From contig NZ_JAAAKW010000004.1 of NCBI RefSeq assembly GCF_009905615.1, positions 186,001 to 250,000 of the forward strand: 64,000 nt of DNA. Direction: 5' to 3'. A program made the translations under genes and the position numbers. This document shows, in pieces, positions 24,470-33,695 of this stretch (position 1 is the stretch's first letter; every line of letters begins with the position of its first letter). A model generated the notes under the pieces. It searched no databases. It was not told the DNA's origin and saw only the letters and a list, made by a program, of their open reading frames with translations. Origin of the DNA: Pseudomonas sp. SLFW (GTDB taxonomy: Bacteria; Pseudomonadota; Gammaproteobacteria; Pseudomonadales; Pseudomonadaceae).

Positions 24470-25276
24470 TTACTGGCCAGCTTTACGTCCTGCCATGTGC
24501 TTCAAATACGCTACGACCTGATCCAGCTCCTGATCCGACAACACCTCCTGAGTGATCGCCGGCATCTTCGCCTGCGGCCATTGGCGCAGGTTCTGCGGAT
24601 TGCGGATGTACAGCTTCAGATAATCCCCGGCGAAATATTCGGTGGGGTTGTGCGGGATGTTCAAGTCCGGGCCCAACTGCGAATCCCCCGCGCCATTCAG
24701 CCGGTGGCACGCTAAACAATTCTTCTGAAACAGCGCGAAACCTTTGTTGACAGGATCGTCTGCGGCGAGCTTCGCGTCAGGTAACAGCGCCGGAAATCGC
24801 TCAGCGACCGACGTCAGCAATTTGATCTGGCCGACCGCATACGGCCACTGCTCAGGGCTGATCTTGCTCGCCGCCGGGTCGGTCCACACCAGATAAAACG
24901 GTCCGGCGCTCGGCTTGTCCTGGCTCAATCCAGGCCACGGATGCGCGGGGTCATCAACGGCAAGCCAGGCCTGTGAGCCGGTCTTTTGCAGCAGCGGCCC
25001 TGCGGGCATTTCCGCTGCAAAACCATCGGTGGCGACGGCTTGCAGATGGGCATCGCCTGTCACGCCTTCAAGCAGAGCCGCCACGGGCACGGCGCGATAG
25101 TGCATCTCGCGCTTGTAGGACACGTCGGCGGGGATGTCGATGTCTCGGGCTTGAGGGTGCTGCAGGAGCTGGTCGGTGTTCCAGGTCTTGGCGCCATGGC
25201 CCAGATCGACCGTCAATTGTGCCGCGTACGCAGGCAAGGCCAGCAAGGTGCCGGCCAGCAGGAAAAGGAAGCGCAA
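24470..25276 (-). CDS. exported c-type cytochrome
   Basis: A ~268-residue periplasmic electron carrier. The leader MRFLFLLAGTLLALPAYAAQ is a signal peptide. Residues up to ~180 form a domain containing YRAVPVAALLEGV that resembles part of molybdopterin-oxidoreductase-like folds, and the C-terminal class I cytochrome domain has the haem motif CLACH and a possible axial Met in AKMPAIT. The start is assigned to TTG 25276, because GGAG lies 10 bases upstream and it gives a clean leader; the frame is open to an ATG at 25336, which would overlap the rhodanese gene. It is co-directional with that gene and probably its redox partner. Confidence 0.82.
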   Translation of the reverse strand: MRFLFLLAGTLLALPAYAAQLTVDLGHGAKTWNTDQLLQHPQARDIDIPADVSYKREMHYRAVPVAALLEGVTGDAHLQAVATDGFAAEMPAGPLLQKTGSQAWLAVDDPAHPWPGLSQDKPSAGPFYLVWTDPAASKISPEQWPYAVGQIKLLTSVAERFPALLPDAKLAADDPVNKGFALFQKNCLACHRLNGAGDSQLGPDLNIPHNPTEYFAGDYLKLYIRNPQNLRQWPQAKMPAITQEVLSDQELDQVVAYLKHMAGRKAGQ

Positions 25277-25283
25277 GATGGGG

Positions 25284-25655
25284 TTACTCCGCAGGATCGT
25301 CGGTGACGTCGTACAGCGCGTTGTGCAGTTCGTCATAAGTGCCGCCGTTGATGATGCTGTTGTAGCCCGCTTTCATCAACTTGTCCTGGGCACTGCTGGC
25401 GCGCGCGTTGCTGGAGCTGAACACGACCATCACCAGATTGCGGTCAGTCATCACCTGTTTGAGTTGCGGCACCAGACGGCGGTCGTCCACGCGCACGGCA
25501 TTGAGCACCGTGCCCGCGTCATAATCGGTCTGGCTGCGCACATCGATGGCCAGTTTGCCATCCCTGATTGCGGCCACAGCCTCGGCCTGTTCGACCGGCC
25601 CGGCCTGCGCGACGACGCTGAAACCCAGTGCGAAAACTGCCAGCCACTGACGCAT
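25284..25655 (-). CDS. periplasmic rhodanese-like protein lacking the catalytic Cys
   Basis: A 123-residue protein with signal peptide MRQWLAVFALGFSVVAQA and a single rhodanese fold (LAIDVRSQTDYDAGTVLNAV). At the active loop, where sulfurtransferases have C-x4-(R/S), it reads VVFSSSNARAS, so the nucleophilic Cys is Ser. It is therefore probably a binding or structural protein, not a sulfurtransferase. It lies 7 bases before the cytochrome start and 72 bases after a 31-codon membrane-peptide ORF, all on the minus strand. Confidence 0.82.
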   Translation of the reverse strand: MRQWLAVFALGFSVVAQAGPVEQAEAVAAIRDGKLAIDVRSQTDYDAGTVLNAVRVDDRRLVPQLKQVMTDRNLVMVVFSSSNARASSAQDKLMKAGYNSIINGGTYDELHNALYDVTDDPAE

Positions 25656-25727
25656 GCGCTCACCTCCCTGTTTCGATAGAAAGAGGGTGGCACAAATACG
25701 CTGTGTCGCAAGCGTGGATTCACAGTC

Positions 25728-25823
25728 TCAGCCGAACAAACGGGTCATGTTCGGCAAAATCAACAGGAGAGTGGTGGCGAAAACAATCAGCCCGGCTTGA
25801 CGTACTTTCGAATGCTTGAACAT
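25728..25823 (-). CDS. 31-residue single-helix membrane peptide (candidate)
   Basis: Minus-strand ATG at 25823 to TGA at 25728 encodes MFKHSKVRQAGLIVFATT followed by LLLILPNMTRLFG: a basic N-terminus, one strongly hydrophobic helix and a short basic end. An AAAGG stretch lies about 8 bases upstream of the start. The layout is typical of small regulatory or assembly membrane proteins. It is co-directional with the rhodanese and cytochrome genes, so it may be a subunit-like partner of a membrane cytochrome assembly. The call rests on composition alone. Confidence 0.5.
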   Translation of the reverse strand: MFKHSKVRQAGLIVFATTLLLILPNMTRLFG

Positions 25824-26287
25824 GGCGCATGCCTTTTGTTGTTATTCCTGAGCGACAAAAGCTCACCGGCTTCGTCAAGGGAGGAAGCGGCAGCTGGCAA
25901 AGGTGAAATCAAAGAGCAGGTGTCCCGACAAGTGATCGGCGACGGGGGCGCTATACGAAACGTTTTTATTGCGCCTCTGCTACAGACTTCACCTTAGAGC
26001 CCACGTGCCACGCTGCTTAGAACGGTTTGATATGAATAATGCGATTTGGTTAGGAAGAATGGCGATAAGGCGATTCGCTAGCATGAAACACTCCCTTGCT
26101 AGACGCATCGGCGGAAATCACGGGAACTCCGATAGCTGACTACCGTTCGTCCGAGTCCGAAACTTCCCACAACAAGCTAGTCTTGATCACAGTCAAGTGA
26201 ACTGAGCACTTCCATCATTGAACGTATCTGTGTGACCGTTATGGTGTCAGCAGAACAAAAATTTCCAGCAGGGCAGCGAGGGACACA
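25824..26287. other. 464-bp intergenic region, promoter area of divergent genes
   Basis: It holds the promoters of the minus-strand peptide/rhodanese/cytochrome set and of the plus-strand thiolase. No gene, terminator or clear operator palindrome was identified. Composition is less GC-rich than the coding flanks. Confidence 0.55.
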
Positions 26288-27493
26288 ATGACCGAAGCGT
26301 TTATTTTCGATGCGCTGCGCACACCCCGTGGCAAAGGCAAGCCCGACGGGTCGCTGTACAGCGTCAAGCCAGTGGATTTGCTGGCGGGGTTGATGAGGGA
26401 GCTGCAGCTGCGCACGCACCTGGACACTGCTCAGGTCGACGACATCGTGCTGGGCTGCGTGACGCCGATTGGCGATCAGGGCGCCGACATTGCCAAGACG
26501 GCGGCACTGGTCGCCGACTGGGCCGTCAATGTGGCGGGCGTGCAGGTCAACCGGTTCTGTGCCTCAGGCCTGGAAGCGGTGAATCTGGGGGCGATGAAAG
26601 TTCGATCCGGATTTGAGGACCTGGTGGTGGTCGGCGGCGTGGAGTCCATGTCCCGCGTGCCGATGGGCAGCGACGGCGGCGCCTGGGTGCTGGACCCGCT
26701 GACCAACTTGCACACCCAGTTCACCCCTCAAGGCATCGGCGCGGACCTCATCGCGACGATTGAAGGCTTCAGTCGAGAGGATGTGGACCGGTTTGCGCTG
26801 CACTCCCAACAAAAAGCCGCAGCCGCCCATGAACGCGGGGCGTTTCGCCGATCACTGGTGCCTGTTCGCGATCAGAACGGCCTGTTGCTGCTGGACCATG
26901 ACGAGTTCATTCGCGGCGACTCGACGCTGGACGGCTTGGCCAAACTCAAGCCCAGCTTCGAAGCCATCGGTCAGATGGGGTACGACGCAACGGCGCTGCG
27001 GGTCTACAGCCATGTCGAACGCATCCACCACGTGCACACGCCGGGCAACAGCTCGGGGATCGTCGATGGCGCGGCGTTGATGCTGGTGGGGTCGCAGCAA
27101 AAGGGTCAGGAACTGGGCTTGCGGCCTCGGGCGCGGATCGTCGCGACGGCGGTGACCAGCACTGACCCGACCATCATGCTTACCGGCCCCGGCCCGGCGA
27201 CACGCAAAGCGTTGGCGCGAGCGGGGTTGAAGATCGACGACATCGACCTGTTCGAAGTGAACGAAGCCTTCGCCTCGGTGGTGTTGAAGTTCATCAAAGA
27301 CATGAACGTGGACCCGGACAAGGTCAACGTCAACGGTGGCTCGATTGCCCTGGGTCACCCCCTCGGCGCCACTGGCTGCATCCTCCTCGGCACCTTGCTC
27401 GACGAACTCGAAGCGCGCCAGCTGCGGTACGGGCTGGCGACCCTGTGCGTGGGCGGTGGCATGGGGATTGCGACGATTATCGAGCGGGTGTGA
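26288..27493 (+). CDS. acetyl-CoA acyltransferase (thiolase)
   Basis: A 401-residue thiolase: the last beta-oxidation step, cleaving 3-ketoacyl-CoA with CoA. The nucleophilic Cys is C91 in [13 protein letters not shown]; the NEAF motif ([10 protein letters not shown]), the base His in [14 protein letters not shown] and the second Cys in TLCVGGGMG are present. It starts with ATG 26288, GAGGGA upstream. With the fused hydratase/dehydrogenase gene downstream it forms a FadA/FadB-like pair, in inverted order compared with the classical fadBA operon, so this is likely an accessory degradation pair of the kind pseudomonads carry in several copies. Confidence 0.92.
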   Translation: MTEAFIFDALRTPRGKGKPDGSLYSVKPVDLLAGLMRELQLRTHLDTAQVDDIVLGCVTPIGDQGADIAKTAALVADWAVNVAGVQVNRFCASGLEAVNLGAMKVRSGFEDLVVVGGVESMSRVPMGSDGGAWVLDPLTNLHTQFTPQGIGADLIATIEGFSREDVDRFALHSQQKAAAAHERGAFRRSLVPVRDQNGLLLLDHDEFIRGDSTLDGLAKLKPSFEAIGQMGYDATALRVYSHVERIHHVHTPGNSSGIVDGAALMLVGSQQKGQELGLRPRARIVATAVTSTDPTIMLTGPGPATRKALARAGLKIDDIDLFEVNEAFASVVLKFIKDMNVDPDKVNVNGGSIALGHPLGATGCILLGTLLDELEARQLRYGLATLCVGGGMGIATIIERV

Positions 27494-27525
27494 TACAGGG
27501 CATCATGGCGTTTGAATACTGAACC

Positions 27526-27613
27526 TGTGGGAGCGAATTTATCGCGAAAGGGGCGGTACGAACGATGCACCTCTGTCGCCCGTGCGATTTTCGCGAATGA
27601 ATTCGCTCCCACA
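27526..27613. repeat. REP doublet (REPIN), family A copy 3
   Basis: An inverted pair of REP units (the first with GAGCGAATTTATCGCGA, one base shorter than the others) lies between the thiolase and dehydrogenase genes, i.e. within a likely operon, where the hairpin could modulate mRNA stability. Confidence 0.88.
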
Positions 27614-27688
27614 GGTGGGCTGTTCGACAAATAAACATTCAGACGCCGCACACCTTTCCTACAAAAACAGCTTCAGGAAGAAGACCGC

Positions 27689-29830
27689 ATGACTGACGCC
27701 ATCCACTACGACCTCGGCCCCGATCAGATCGTGACGCTGACGCTCGACATGCCCGGCCAGCAGGCCAACACCATGAACGAGACCTACCGCCAGGCGATGG
27801 CTGAAACACTGGCTCGTTTGCAGGTCGACAAAAGCAGCCTCGTCGGCGTGATCATCCGCTCGGCGAAAAAAACCTTCTTTGCCGGGGGCGATCTCAACGA
27901 GCTGGTGCAGGTGGATAAAGCTCGCGCCCCTTGGTTCTACCAGATGACGCTGGACCTCAAGGCGCAGCTCCGCGCTCTGGAAACCCTAGGCAAACCCGTG
28001 GTCGCCGCGATCAATGGCGCGGCGCTGGGAGGGGGATGGGAACTGTGCCTCGCGTGCCACCATCGCATCGCGCTGGACGAAAGACACGTGCGCCTCGGCT
28101 TGCCGGAAGTCACCCTCGGCTTGCTGCCCGGTGGCGGCGGCACGGTGCGGCTGGTGCGGATGCTGGGGCTGGAAAAGGCGTTGCCGCTGCTCATGGAAGG
28201 CCGAATCCTCAACCCACAACAAGCGCTCAAGGCGGGGCTGATCGATCAGTTGGCCCACGATGCCGAGGACCTGCTGGCCAAGGCGCGCGAGTGGATTCTG
28301 GCCAACCCGTCGCCGAGCAAAGCGTGGGATCAGCCGGGGTTTCAGATGCCCGGCGGCACGCCTTCAAACCCGAAAGTGGCGCAGATGCTAGCGATTGCCC
28401 CGTCAATGCTGCGCAGCAAAACCCAAGGTCTGTACCCCGCGCCCGAGAAGATCCTCGCCGCCGCCGTTGAAGGCGCGCAGGTGGATTTCGCCACCGCCGA
28501 AAAGATCGAGGCCCGCTATTTTACGGAGCTGACCACCGGCCAGATCGCCAAGAACATGATCGGCACCTGGTTTCAGCTCAATGAACTCAATGCCGGGCAA
28601 TCGCGGCCCAAGGCACCTCCCGTCTACCACATGCGCAAGGTCGGGATTCTTGGTGCCGGGATGATGGGCGGCGGCATCGCTTATGTGACCGCGCTGGCCG
28701 GGGTCGACGTGGTGCTGAAGGACGTCAACCTGGCCACGGCGCAAAGGGGCAAAGACTACTCCGTCCGGCTGCTCGACAAGCAGGTCGCCAGCGGCCGGAT
28801 CAAGCCCGAACAGCGTGATGCCGTGCTGGGCCGGATCAAGACCACGGGTCGGGACAGCGATCTTGAAGGCTGCGACCTGATCATCGAAGCAGTGTTTGAA
28901 GACCGTGAACTCAAGGCCCAGGTCAGCGCTGCCGCCGAGCAAGTGGTGGTGCCGTACGCGGTGATCGCTTCCAACACCTCGACGCTGCCGATCACCGGGC
29001 TGGCCACGGCGGTCAGTCGGCAGGAGCGGTTCGTCGGCATGCACTTCTTCAGCCCCGTGGACAAGATGCGGCTGGTGGAAATCATCAAGGGTGCCCGCAC
29101 CAACGACATGACCCTGGCCCGTGCGTTTGACTTCTTGCAGCAGATCAACAAGACGCCCATCGTGGTCAACGACGCCCGTGGCTTCTTTACCTCCCGCGTG
29201 TTCGCGACCTTCACCAATGAAGGCATCGCCATGCTCGGTGAAGGCATTTCGGCGGTAATGATCGAAACCGAAGCGCGCAAGGCCGGGATGCCGGTCGGGC
29301 CACTGGCGGTGTCTGACGAAGTGTCCCTCAGCCTCATGAGCCACATCCGTCAGCAGGCGCGGAAGGATCTGGCGGAGCAAGGCGAAACACCAACAGAGCA
29401 CCCCGCCACGGCGGTGATCGACTTGTTGCTGAACGAATACAAGCGCGCGGGCAAAGCGGCGGGGGGCGGTTTCTACGATTACCCCGAAGGTGCGCCCAAA
29501 CGCCTGTGGCATGAACTCAAGGCCCGCTTCGAAAAGCCCGACGCGCAGATCGCGGGACAGGAAATTCGCGACCGACTGCTGTTCATTCAGGCCATTGAGA
29601 CCGTGCGCTGTGTGGAGGAGGGCGTGTTGCGCTCGACCACCGACGCCAACATCGGCTCGATCTTCGGCATCGGCTTTCCGGCGTGGACGGGCGGCGCGTT
29701 GCAGTTCATCAATCAGTACGGGCTCAAGGACTTCGTCGCCCGCGCGCAGTATCTGGCAGAGCATTACGGCGAGCGTTTTGAACCGCCCGCGCTGTTGCTG
29801 GACAAGGCGTTCAATGGCCAAACATTCTGA
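27689..29830 (+). CDS. fused enoyl-CoA hydratase / 3-hydroxyacyl-CoA dehydrogenase
   Basis: A 713-residue FadB/FadJ-type multifunctional enzyme. The crotonase domain (~1-190) has the oxyanion region KKTFFAGGDLNELV and Glu residues in GGGWELCLACHH and LPEVTLGLLPGGGG. The NAD-binding dehydrogenase domain begins near residue 315 with VGILGAGMMGGGIAYV, and the catalytic His is in GMHFFSPVDKM. C-terminal 3HCDH domains follow. It partners with the upstream thiolase and performs two consecutive beta-oxidation steps in the cytosol. Start ATG 27689. Confidence 0.93.
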   Translation: MTDAIHYDLGPDQIVTLTLDMPGQQANTMNETYRQAMAETLARLQVDKSSLVGVIIRSAKKTFFAGGDLNELVQVDKARAPWFYQMTLDLKAQLRALETLGKPVVAAINGAALGGGWELCLACHHRIALDERHVRLGLPEVTLGLLPGGGGTVRLVRMLGLEKALPLLMEGRILNPQQALKAGLIDQLAHDAEDLLAKAREWILANPSPSKAWDQPGFQMPGGTPSNPKVAQMLAIAPSMLRSKTQGLYPAPEKILAAAVEGAQVDFATAEKIEARYFTELTTGQIAKNMIGTWFQLNELNAGQSRPKAPPVYHMRKVGILGAGMMGGGIAYVTALAGVDVVLKDVNLATAQRGKDYSVRLLDKQVASGRIKPEQRDAVLGRIKTTGRDSDLEGCDLIIEAVFEDRELKAQVSAAAEQVVVPYAVIASNTSTLPITGLATAVSRQERFVGMHFFSPVDKMRLVEIIKGARTNDMTLARAFDFLQQINKTPIVVNDARGFFTSRVFATFTNEGIAMLGEGISAVMIETEARKAGMPVGPLAVSDEVSLSLMSHIRQQARKDLAEQGETPTEHPATAVIDLLLNEYKRAGKAAGGGFYDYPEGAPKRLWHELKARFEKPDAQIAGQEIRDRLLFIQAIETVRCVEEGVLRSTTDANIGSIFGIGFPAWTGGALQFINQYGLKDFVARAQYLAEHYGERFEPPALLLDKAFNGQTF

Positions 29831-29964
29831 TCACCGCGACGATGCCCTGTACAGCAACCGTTCAGACTCAGGTCAAATGACGGCACAGTGGCCCTTGCCT
29901 TGCCTCAGCCTTCAAGGCAGGCTTGGGCGTGTGCATTTTCGCCTTGTCGCTTCAGGTATTTTTC

Positions 29965-30705
29965 ATGTCGTTACGCATCTGCATTCTCGAAACCGACGTT
30001 CTTCGCCCGGAACTGGTCGATCAATACACAGGTTATGGGCGGATGTTCGAATCCCTGTTCTCGCGCCAGCCGATCCCCGCCGAATTCGTCGTCTACAACG
30101 TGATGCACGGCAATTACCCGTCAGATGACGAGCATTTCGACGCGTACCTGATCACCGGCTCCAAGGCCGATTCCTTCGGCACCGACCCGTGGATTCAAAC
30201 CCTCAAGACCTATCTATTGGAGCGCTACAAGCGTGGCGACAAGCTGCTGGGCGTGTGCTTCGGCCATCAATTATTGGCCCTGCTGCTGGGCGGCAAGACC
30301 GAACGCGCGACCCAAGGCTGGGGCGTGGGCATTCACCACTACGATCTGGCGCCTGCCACGCCGTGGATGACTCCGGCGATGGACAAGCTGACCCTGCTGA
30401 TCAGCCACCAGGATCAGGTCACGGCATTGCCCGAAGGCGCGACGGTCATCGCTTCAAGCCCGTTCTGCCAGTTCGCGGCGTACCACATCAATGATCAGGT
30501 GCTGTGCTTTCAGGGCCACCCCGAATTCATCCACGAGTACTCGCGCACCCTGCTCGACATTCGTCAGGATGCGTTGGGGCAACAGGTGTACAGCAAAGGC
30601 GTTGCCAGCCTGGAAGAAGACCACCACGGCACGACTGTGGCGGAGTGGATGATGCGGTTTGTGGCCAGCAAGCCAGCCAACGGCAAGCAACCAGCGGCAA
30701 GCTGA
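29965..30705 (+). CDS. class I glutamine amidotransferase
   Basis: A 246-residue GATase1 protein starting MSLRICILETDVL, resembling GMP-synthase-type amidotransferase domains such as the gamma-glutamyl hydrolases near polyamine genes. The nucleophile Cys is in LGVCFGHQLLALLLGG, and the catalytic His in CFQGHPEFIHEYS (Glu two residues on). It releases ammonia from glutamine or hydrolyses a gamma-glutamyl amide; the substrate is unknown. ATG 29965 is chosen over the upstream 29923 because the family begins at MSLRI. A repeat-derived hairpin follows the stop. Confidence 0.88.
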   Translation: MSLRICILETDVLRPELVDQYTGYGRMFESLFSRQPIPAEFVVYNVMHGNYPSDDEHFDAYLITGSKADSFGTDPWIQTLKTYLLERYKRGDKLLGVCFGHQLLALLLGGKTERATQGWGVGIHHYDLAPATPWMTPAMDKLTLLISHQDQVTALPEGATVIASSPFCQFAAYHINDQVLCFQGHPEFIHEYSRTLLDIRQDALGQQVYSKGVASLEEDHHGTTVAEWMMRFVASKPANGKQPAAS

Positions 30706-30715
30706 CAACAGCGAC

Positions 30716-30751
30716 GAGCTACAAGCGCAGAGAACCTGCAGCTTGTAGCTC
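30716..30751. repeat. hairpin of AGCT-type repeat between convergent genes
   Basis: GAGCTACAAGC (30716-30726) and its exact complement GCTTGTAGCTC (30741-30751) form an 11-bp stem, extended by GCAG/CTGC. It lies between the stops of the amidotransferase and corA genes. The same GAGCTACAAGC words make up the tandem array at 55036-55084. Confidence 0.7.
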
Positions 30752-30761
30752 GCCCGCTGCT

Positions 30762-31733
30762 TCACAACCAGCCCGACCGCTTGAAGCTCGCAAACAGAAT
30801 CCCGCACCCGCCCACTATCACCCCCAACACCGCGAAATAGCCGTAATGCCAGCTCAGCTCCGGCATGTTCTGGAAGTTCATCCCGTAAATCCCGGCAATC
30901 GCGGTGGGGAACGCCAGGATCGCAGCCCACGCGGCGAATTTGCGTTGGGTCAGGCTTTGCCGTGATGACTCCAGCAACAGGCCGATTTCAATGGTCTGGC
31001 TGGCGATGTCCCGCAGGTTGGCCAAATCCTCCATCTGCCGTTTCACATGGATTTCCACGTCACGGAAATACGGGCGCATGTTCTTGTCGATAAAGGGGAA
31101 GCTCAGCTTCTGCAACTCTTCACCGATCTCAACCATTGGCGCTACGTAACGCCGAAGGCGCAGCAAATCCCGTCGCAAGGCGTGGATGCGGTGAATGTCG
31201 GCTTCGTTGAGCTCTGTGCTGAGCACGCTGTGCTCCAGTTCCTCAAGCTCGCAGTGAATGGCTTCGGTGACCGGCTGATAGTTTTCAGTCACAAAATCGA
31301 GCAGGGCATAAAGCACGAAATCTTCGCCGTGCTCCAGCAACAGCGGCCGCGCCTCGCAACGTTGGCGCACCAGGCCGTAGGACTTCGAATCGCCATTGCG
31401 CGAGGTGATGATGTAGCCCTTGCCCGCGAAGATGTGGGTTTCGATGAAGATCAGCTTGCCGTTCTCGCGGATTGGCGCATAAGTCACGATGAACAGCGCG
31501 TCGCCGAAGGTCTCCAGCTTGGGGCGGCTATGGACTTCCAGCGCATCTTCGATGGCCAGTTCATGCAGACAGAATTGCTTTTGCAGGGTGGCCAGCTCTT
31601 GAGCATTGGGCTGCTCCAGGCCGATCCAGACGAAATGGCCGGGCTTTGCGGCCCAGGCGGCCCCTTCGTCGAGGGTGATGTTAGTGACTTTTTTCCCGGC
31701 GCTGTAAACCGCGGCAGCAACGACTCGACCCAT
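30762..31733 (-). CDS. CorA-family Mg2+/Co2+ or Zn2+ channel/transporter
   Basis: A 323-residue protein with a large N-terminal cytosolic alpha/beta and long-helix domain and two C-terminal membrane helices. The diagnostic loop YGMNFQNMPEL (GMN signature) follows the first helix. It forms pentameric channels for divalent cations in the inner membrane. Basic residues close the C-terminus (FKRSGWL). The length is normal for the Pseudomonas CorA/ZntB group, and metal specificity is not readable. It starts with ATG 31733; the ribosome site is weak. Confidence 0.9.
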   Translation of the reverse strand: MGRVVAAAVYSAGKKVTNITLDEGAAWAAKPGHFVWIGLEQPNAQELATLQKQFCLHELAIEDALEVHSRPKLETFGDALFIVTYAPIRENGKLIFIETHIFAGKGYIITSRNGDSKSYGLVRQRCEARPLLLEHGEDFVLYALLDFVTENYQPVTEAIHCELEELEHSVLSTELNEADIHRIHALRRDLLRLRRYVAPMVEIGEELQKLSFPFIDKNMRPYFRDVEIHVKRQMEDLANLRDIASQTIEIGLLLESSRQSLTQRKFAAWAAILAFPTAIAGIYGMNFQNMPELSWHYGYFAVLGVIVGGCGILFASFKRSGWL

Positions 31734-31825
31734 GATGGTTGGCTTCTTCTTTTAGGAGGACATCACACGCAGCTTAGCGTGCTCTCTCCTGTCAGAGTCG
31801 GCCAACTTCGACGAGTTCGAGGGTT

Positions 31826-32584
31826 TTAGGTGAGTTGTTCAGCGTCGGTTTGGGCAAGCGCCTCGTGGGTGCGCTGCGGGTTGTCCATTTGCTCGATGCA
31901 GGCTTGCATCTGGCTGTGGCACAGGGCGATCAGCTCCGGGATGTCATCGCTGGTCAGGCCGGTGGTGGACAATGCGGGCAGCGAGCGAATCATCACTTGG
32001 CCGCTGTCCCATTGGTTCAGGCGCATGTCCCGGAAGTAGGTGCTGACACACACCGGCACGATGGGCACACCGGCGTCGATGGCCATCTGGAATGCGCCGC
32101 GTTTGAACGGCAGCAGACCTTTGCCCTGATTGCGGGTGCCCTCGGGGAAGACCCAGATCGACGTGTCTTTGTGTTGCAACGCCTCGGTGGTCTTGCGAAT
32201 GGAAAGCCGCGCGCGCAGGGGGTTGCCCCGGTCGATCAGCACATTGCCTGCCAGCCAGAACAGCTGGCCGAAAAACGGCACCCATTTCAGGCTTTTCTTG
32301 CCGATGCAGACGGTGCGTGGCGGCACGATGTTGCCGAGGATGAACAGGTCGTAGTTCGACTGATGATTGGCGACGATCACGCATGGGCGAGAACGATCGA
32401 AATGCGCGCCCATCTGGGCTTTGAGGCGCAGGCGCAGAATCCACATCGCCGGCAGTGCGTAGAGGCGGGCGCACAGGCGGCTGTTGTCGGGGTTGAACGG
32501 ACGGCAGATGCCCAGCGCCAGACCCAACGCACCGGCGATGACGAAATGCACACCCATCAGCAACATACGCAGGACGAACAGCAT
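31826..32584 (-). CDS. 1-acyl-glycerol-3-phosphate acyltransferase (PlsC family)
   Basis: A 252-residue membrane-associated acyltransferase of the PlsC family: block I motif NHQSNYD (NHxxxxD), block III FPEGTRNQGKG, and block IV VPVCVS. An N-terminal hydrophobic helix (MLFVLRMLLMGVHFVIAG) anchors it to the inner membrane. It converts lysophosphatidate or a related lysolipid to the diacyl form for phospholipid synthesis. ATG 32584 is chosen; a GTG at 32593 would add three residues. Pseudomonads have several plsC paralogs and I cannot tell which this is. Confidence 0.9.
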   Translation of the reverse strand: MLFVLRMLLMGVHFVIAGALGLALGICRPFNPDNSRLCARLYALPAMWILRLRLKAQMGAHFDRSRPCVIVANHQSNYDLFILGNIVPPRTVCIGKKSLKWVPFFGQLFWLAGNVLIDRGNPLRARLSIRKTTEALQHKDTSIWVFPEGTRNQGKGLLPFKRGAFQMAIDAGVPIVPVCVSTYFRDMRLNQWDSGQVMIRSLPALSTTGLTSDDIPELIALCHSQMQACIEQMDNPQRTHEALAQTDAEQLT

Positions 32585-32737
32585 GCGAACCACTCTCGTA
32601 ACAAAAGGTGGCGCAGTGTACGGATGTGCACTTGAATCGGCAAATGCCAGACAGACGGGTGGTATTCGGCGAATTTAAGCGGATGTTTCAAGAGTCCGTG
32701 AACGACCCAGGTCGCGCTGTGGGAGCGCATGGCCCCC

Positions 32738-32826
32738 TGTAGGAGTGAGCTTGCTCGTGAAAGCGCCCGTCCAGTCAATCGGTGTGTGGCTGACGGATGG
32801 CCTTCGCGAGCAAGCTCACTCCTACA
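32738..32826. repeat. REP doublet (REPIN), family B copy 1
   Basis: An inverted pair with ends TGTAGGAGTGAGCTTGCTCG and CGAGCAAGCTCACTCCTACA around a ~45-base centre. It lies between the plsC start and the crotonase stop. The core differs from family A (GTGAGCTTGCTCG in place of GCGAATTCATTCGCG). Confidence 0.9.
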
Positions 32827-32863
32827 GGTGCGTGCGTCAATCAGAGGGGCTGGCGAGCCGCCC

Positions 32864-33553
32864 TTAAAACTGATGCTGTCGATCCAGCTCGATAGCCTTG
32901 TCCAGCATTTCCAGAAACGCCTTGCGCACCTTCAATTTGGTCTGCTTGTGCGCCTTCATGTTGATCTTCTTCAGCTGCAACGCCACGGTGCGTGCGGTGT
33001 CGACGAGCTCTTCGGGCGCCACGACCTTGTCCAGAAAACCGGCCTGAAGCGCGTCGTGGGGGGCGAACATTTCACCGTTGATCACCGAGCGGCCGAACGC
33101 GCTGTTGCTCAGGCGATCACGGGCCAGTTCGATGCCCGCGTGGTGCATGGTCATGCCGATCTGCACTTCGTTCAGACCGATGCTGAACGGGCCTTCGACG
33201 CCAATGCGATAGTCCGCCGACAGCAGCAGAAAGGCGCCTTTGGCCACGGCATGCCCGCCGCAGGCAATCACGATAGGGAAAGGGTGCGACAACATGCGGC
33301 GGGCCAGCGTCGAGCCAGCGGCGACCAGGTCCATCGCGGCTTCGGGGCTGGAGGTCATGATTTTCAGGTCATAGCCGCCAGAAAGAATGCCCGGCTGCCC
33401 GGTGATGATCACCACGGCGCGGTCTTTCTCGGCTTGATCCAGGGCGGCATTGAAAGCAGCGACCACATCGCCGCTGATGGCGTTGACCTTGCCGTTGCTC
33501 AGGGTGAGCGTGGCGACGCCGTCGTCCAGTTGATAGGCGACCAAATCACTCAT
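32864..33553 (-). CDS. crotonase / enoyl-CoA hydratase family protein
   Basis: A 229-residue crotonase-fold enzyme starting MSDLVAYQLDDGVATLTLSNGK. The oxyanion-hole segments are ILSGGYDLKIM and CGGHAVAKGAFLLLSADYRIG. In canonical hydratases a Glu follows G(G)G, but here GAFLLLSAD carries no Glu, so true hydratase activity is doubtful and another crotonase-type reaction is possible. The C-terminal helix is basic (KAHKQTKLKVRKAF). ATG 33553 has AAGGA 8 bases upstream. Confidence 0.85.
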   Translation of the reverse strand: MSDLVAYQLDDGVATLTLSNGKVNAISGDVVAAFNAALDQAEKDRAVVIITGQPGILSGGYDLKIMTSSPEAAMDLVAAGSTLARRMLSHPFPIVIACGGHAVAKGAFLLLSADYRIGVEGPFSIGLNEVQIGMTMHHAGIELARDRLSNSAFGRSVINGEMFAPHDALQAGFLDKVVAPEELVDTARTVALQLKKINMKAHKQTKLKVRKAFLEMLDKAIELDRQHQF

Positions 33554-33695
33554 GGCACGAGTCCTTATTGTTGTGAGATGGCGCAGACGTTACTCACCCC
33601 AAGGGGCAAGGTAAAGCGCTAAGGGTGACTGGCAAGTCAGGGTTTCGGGCCGCGTGGAGGGCAGAAAGGTGCGGCCCGAGGGAGTGGGACGGGGT

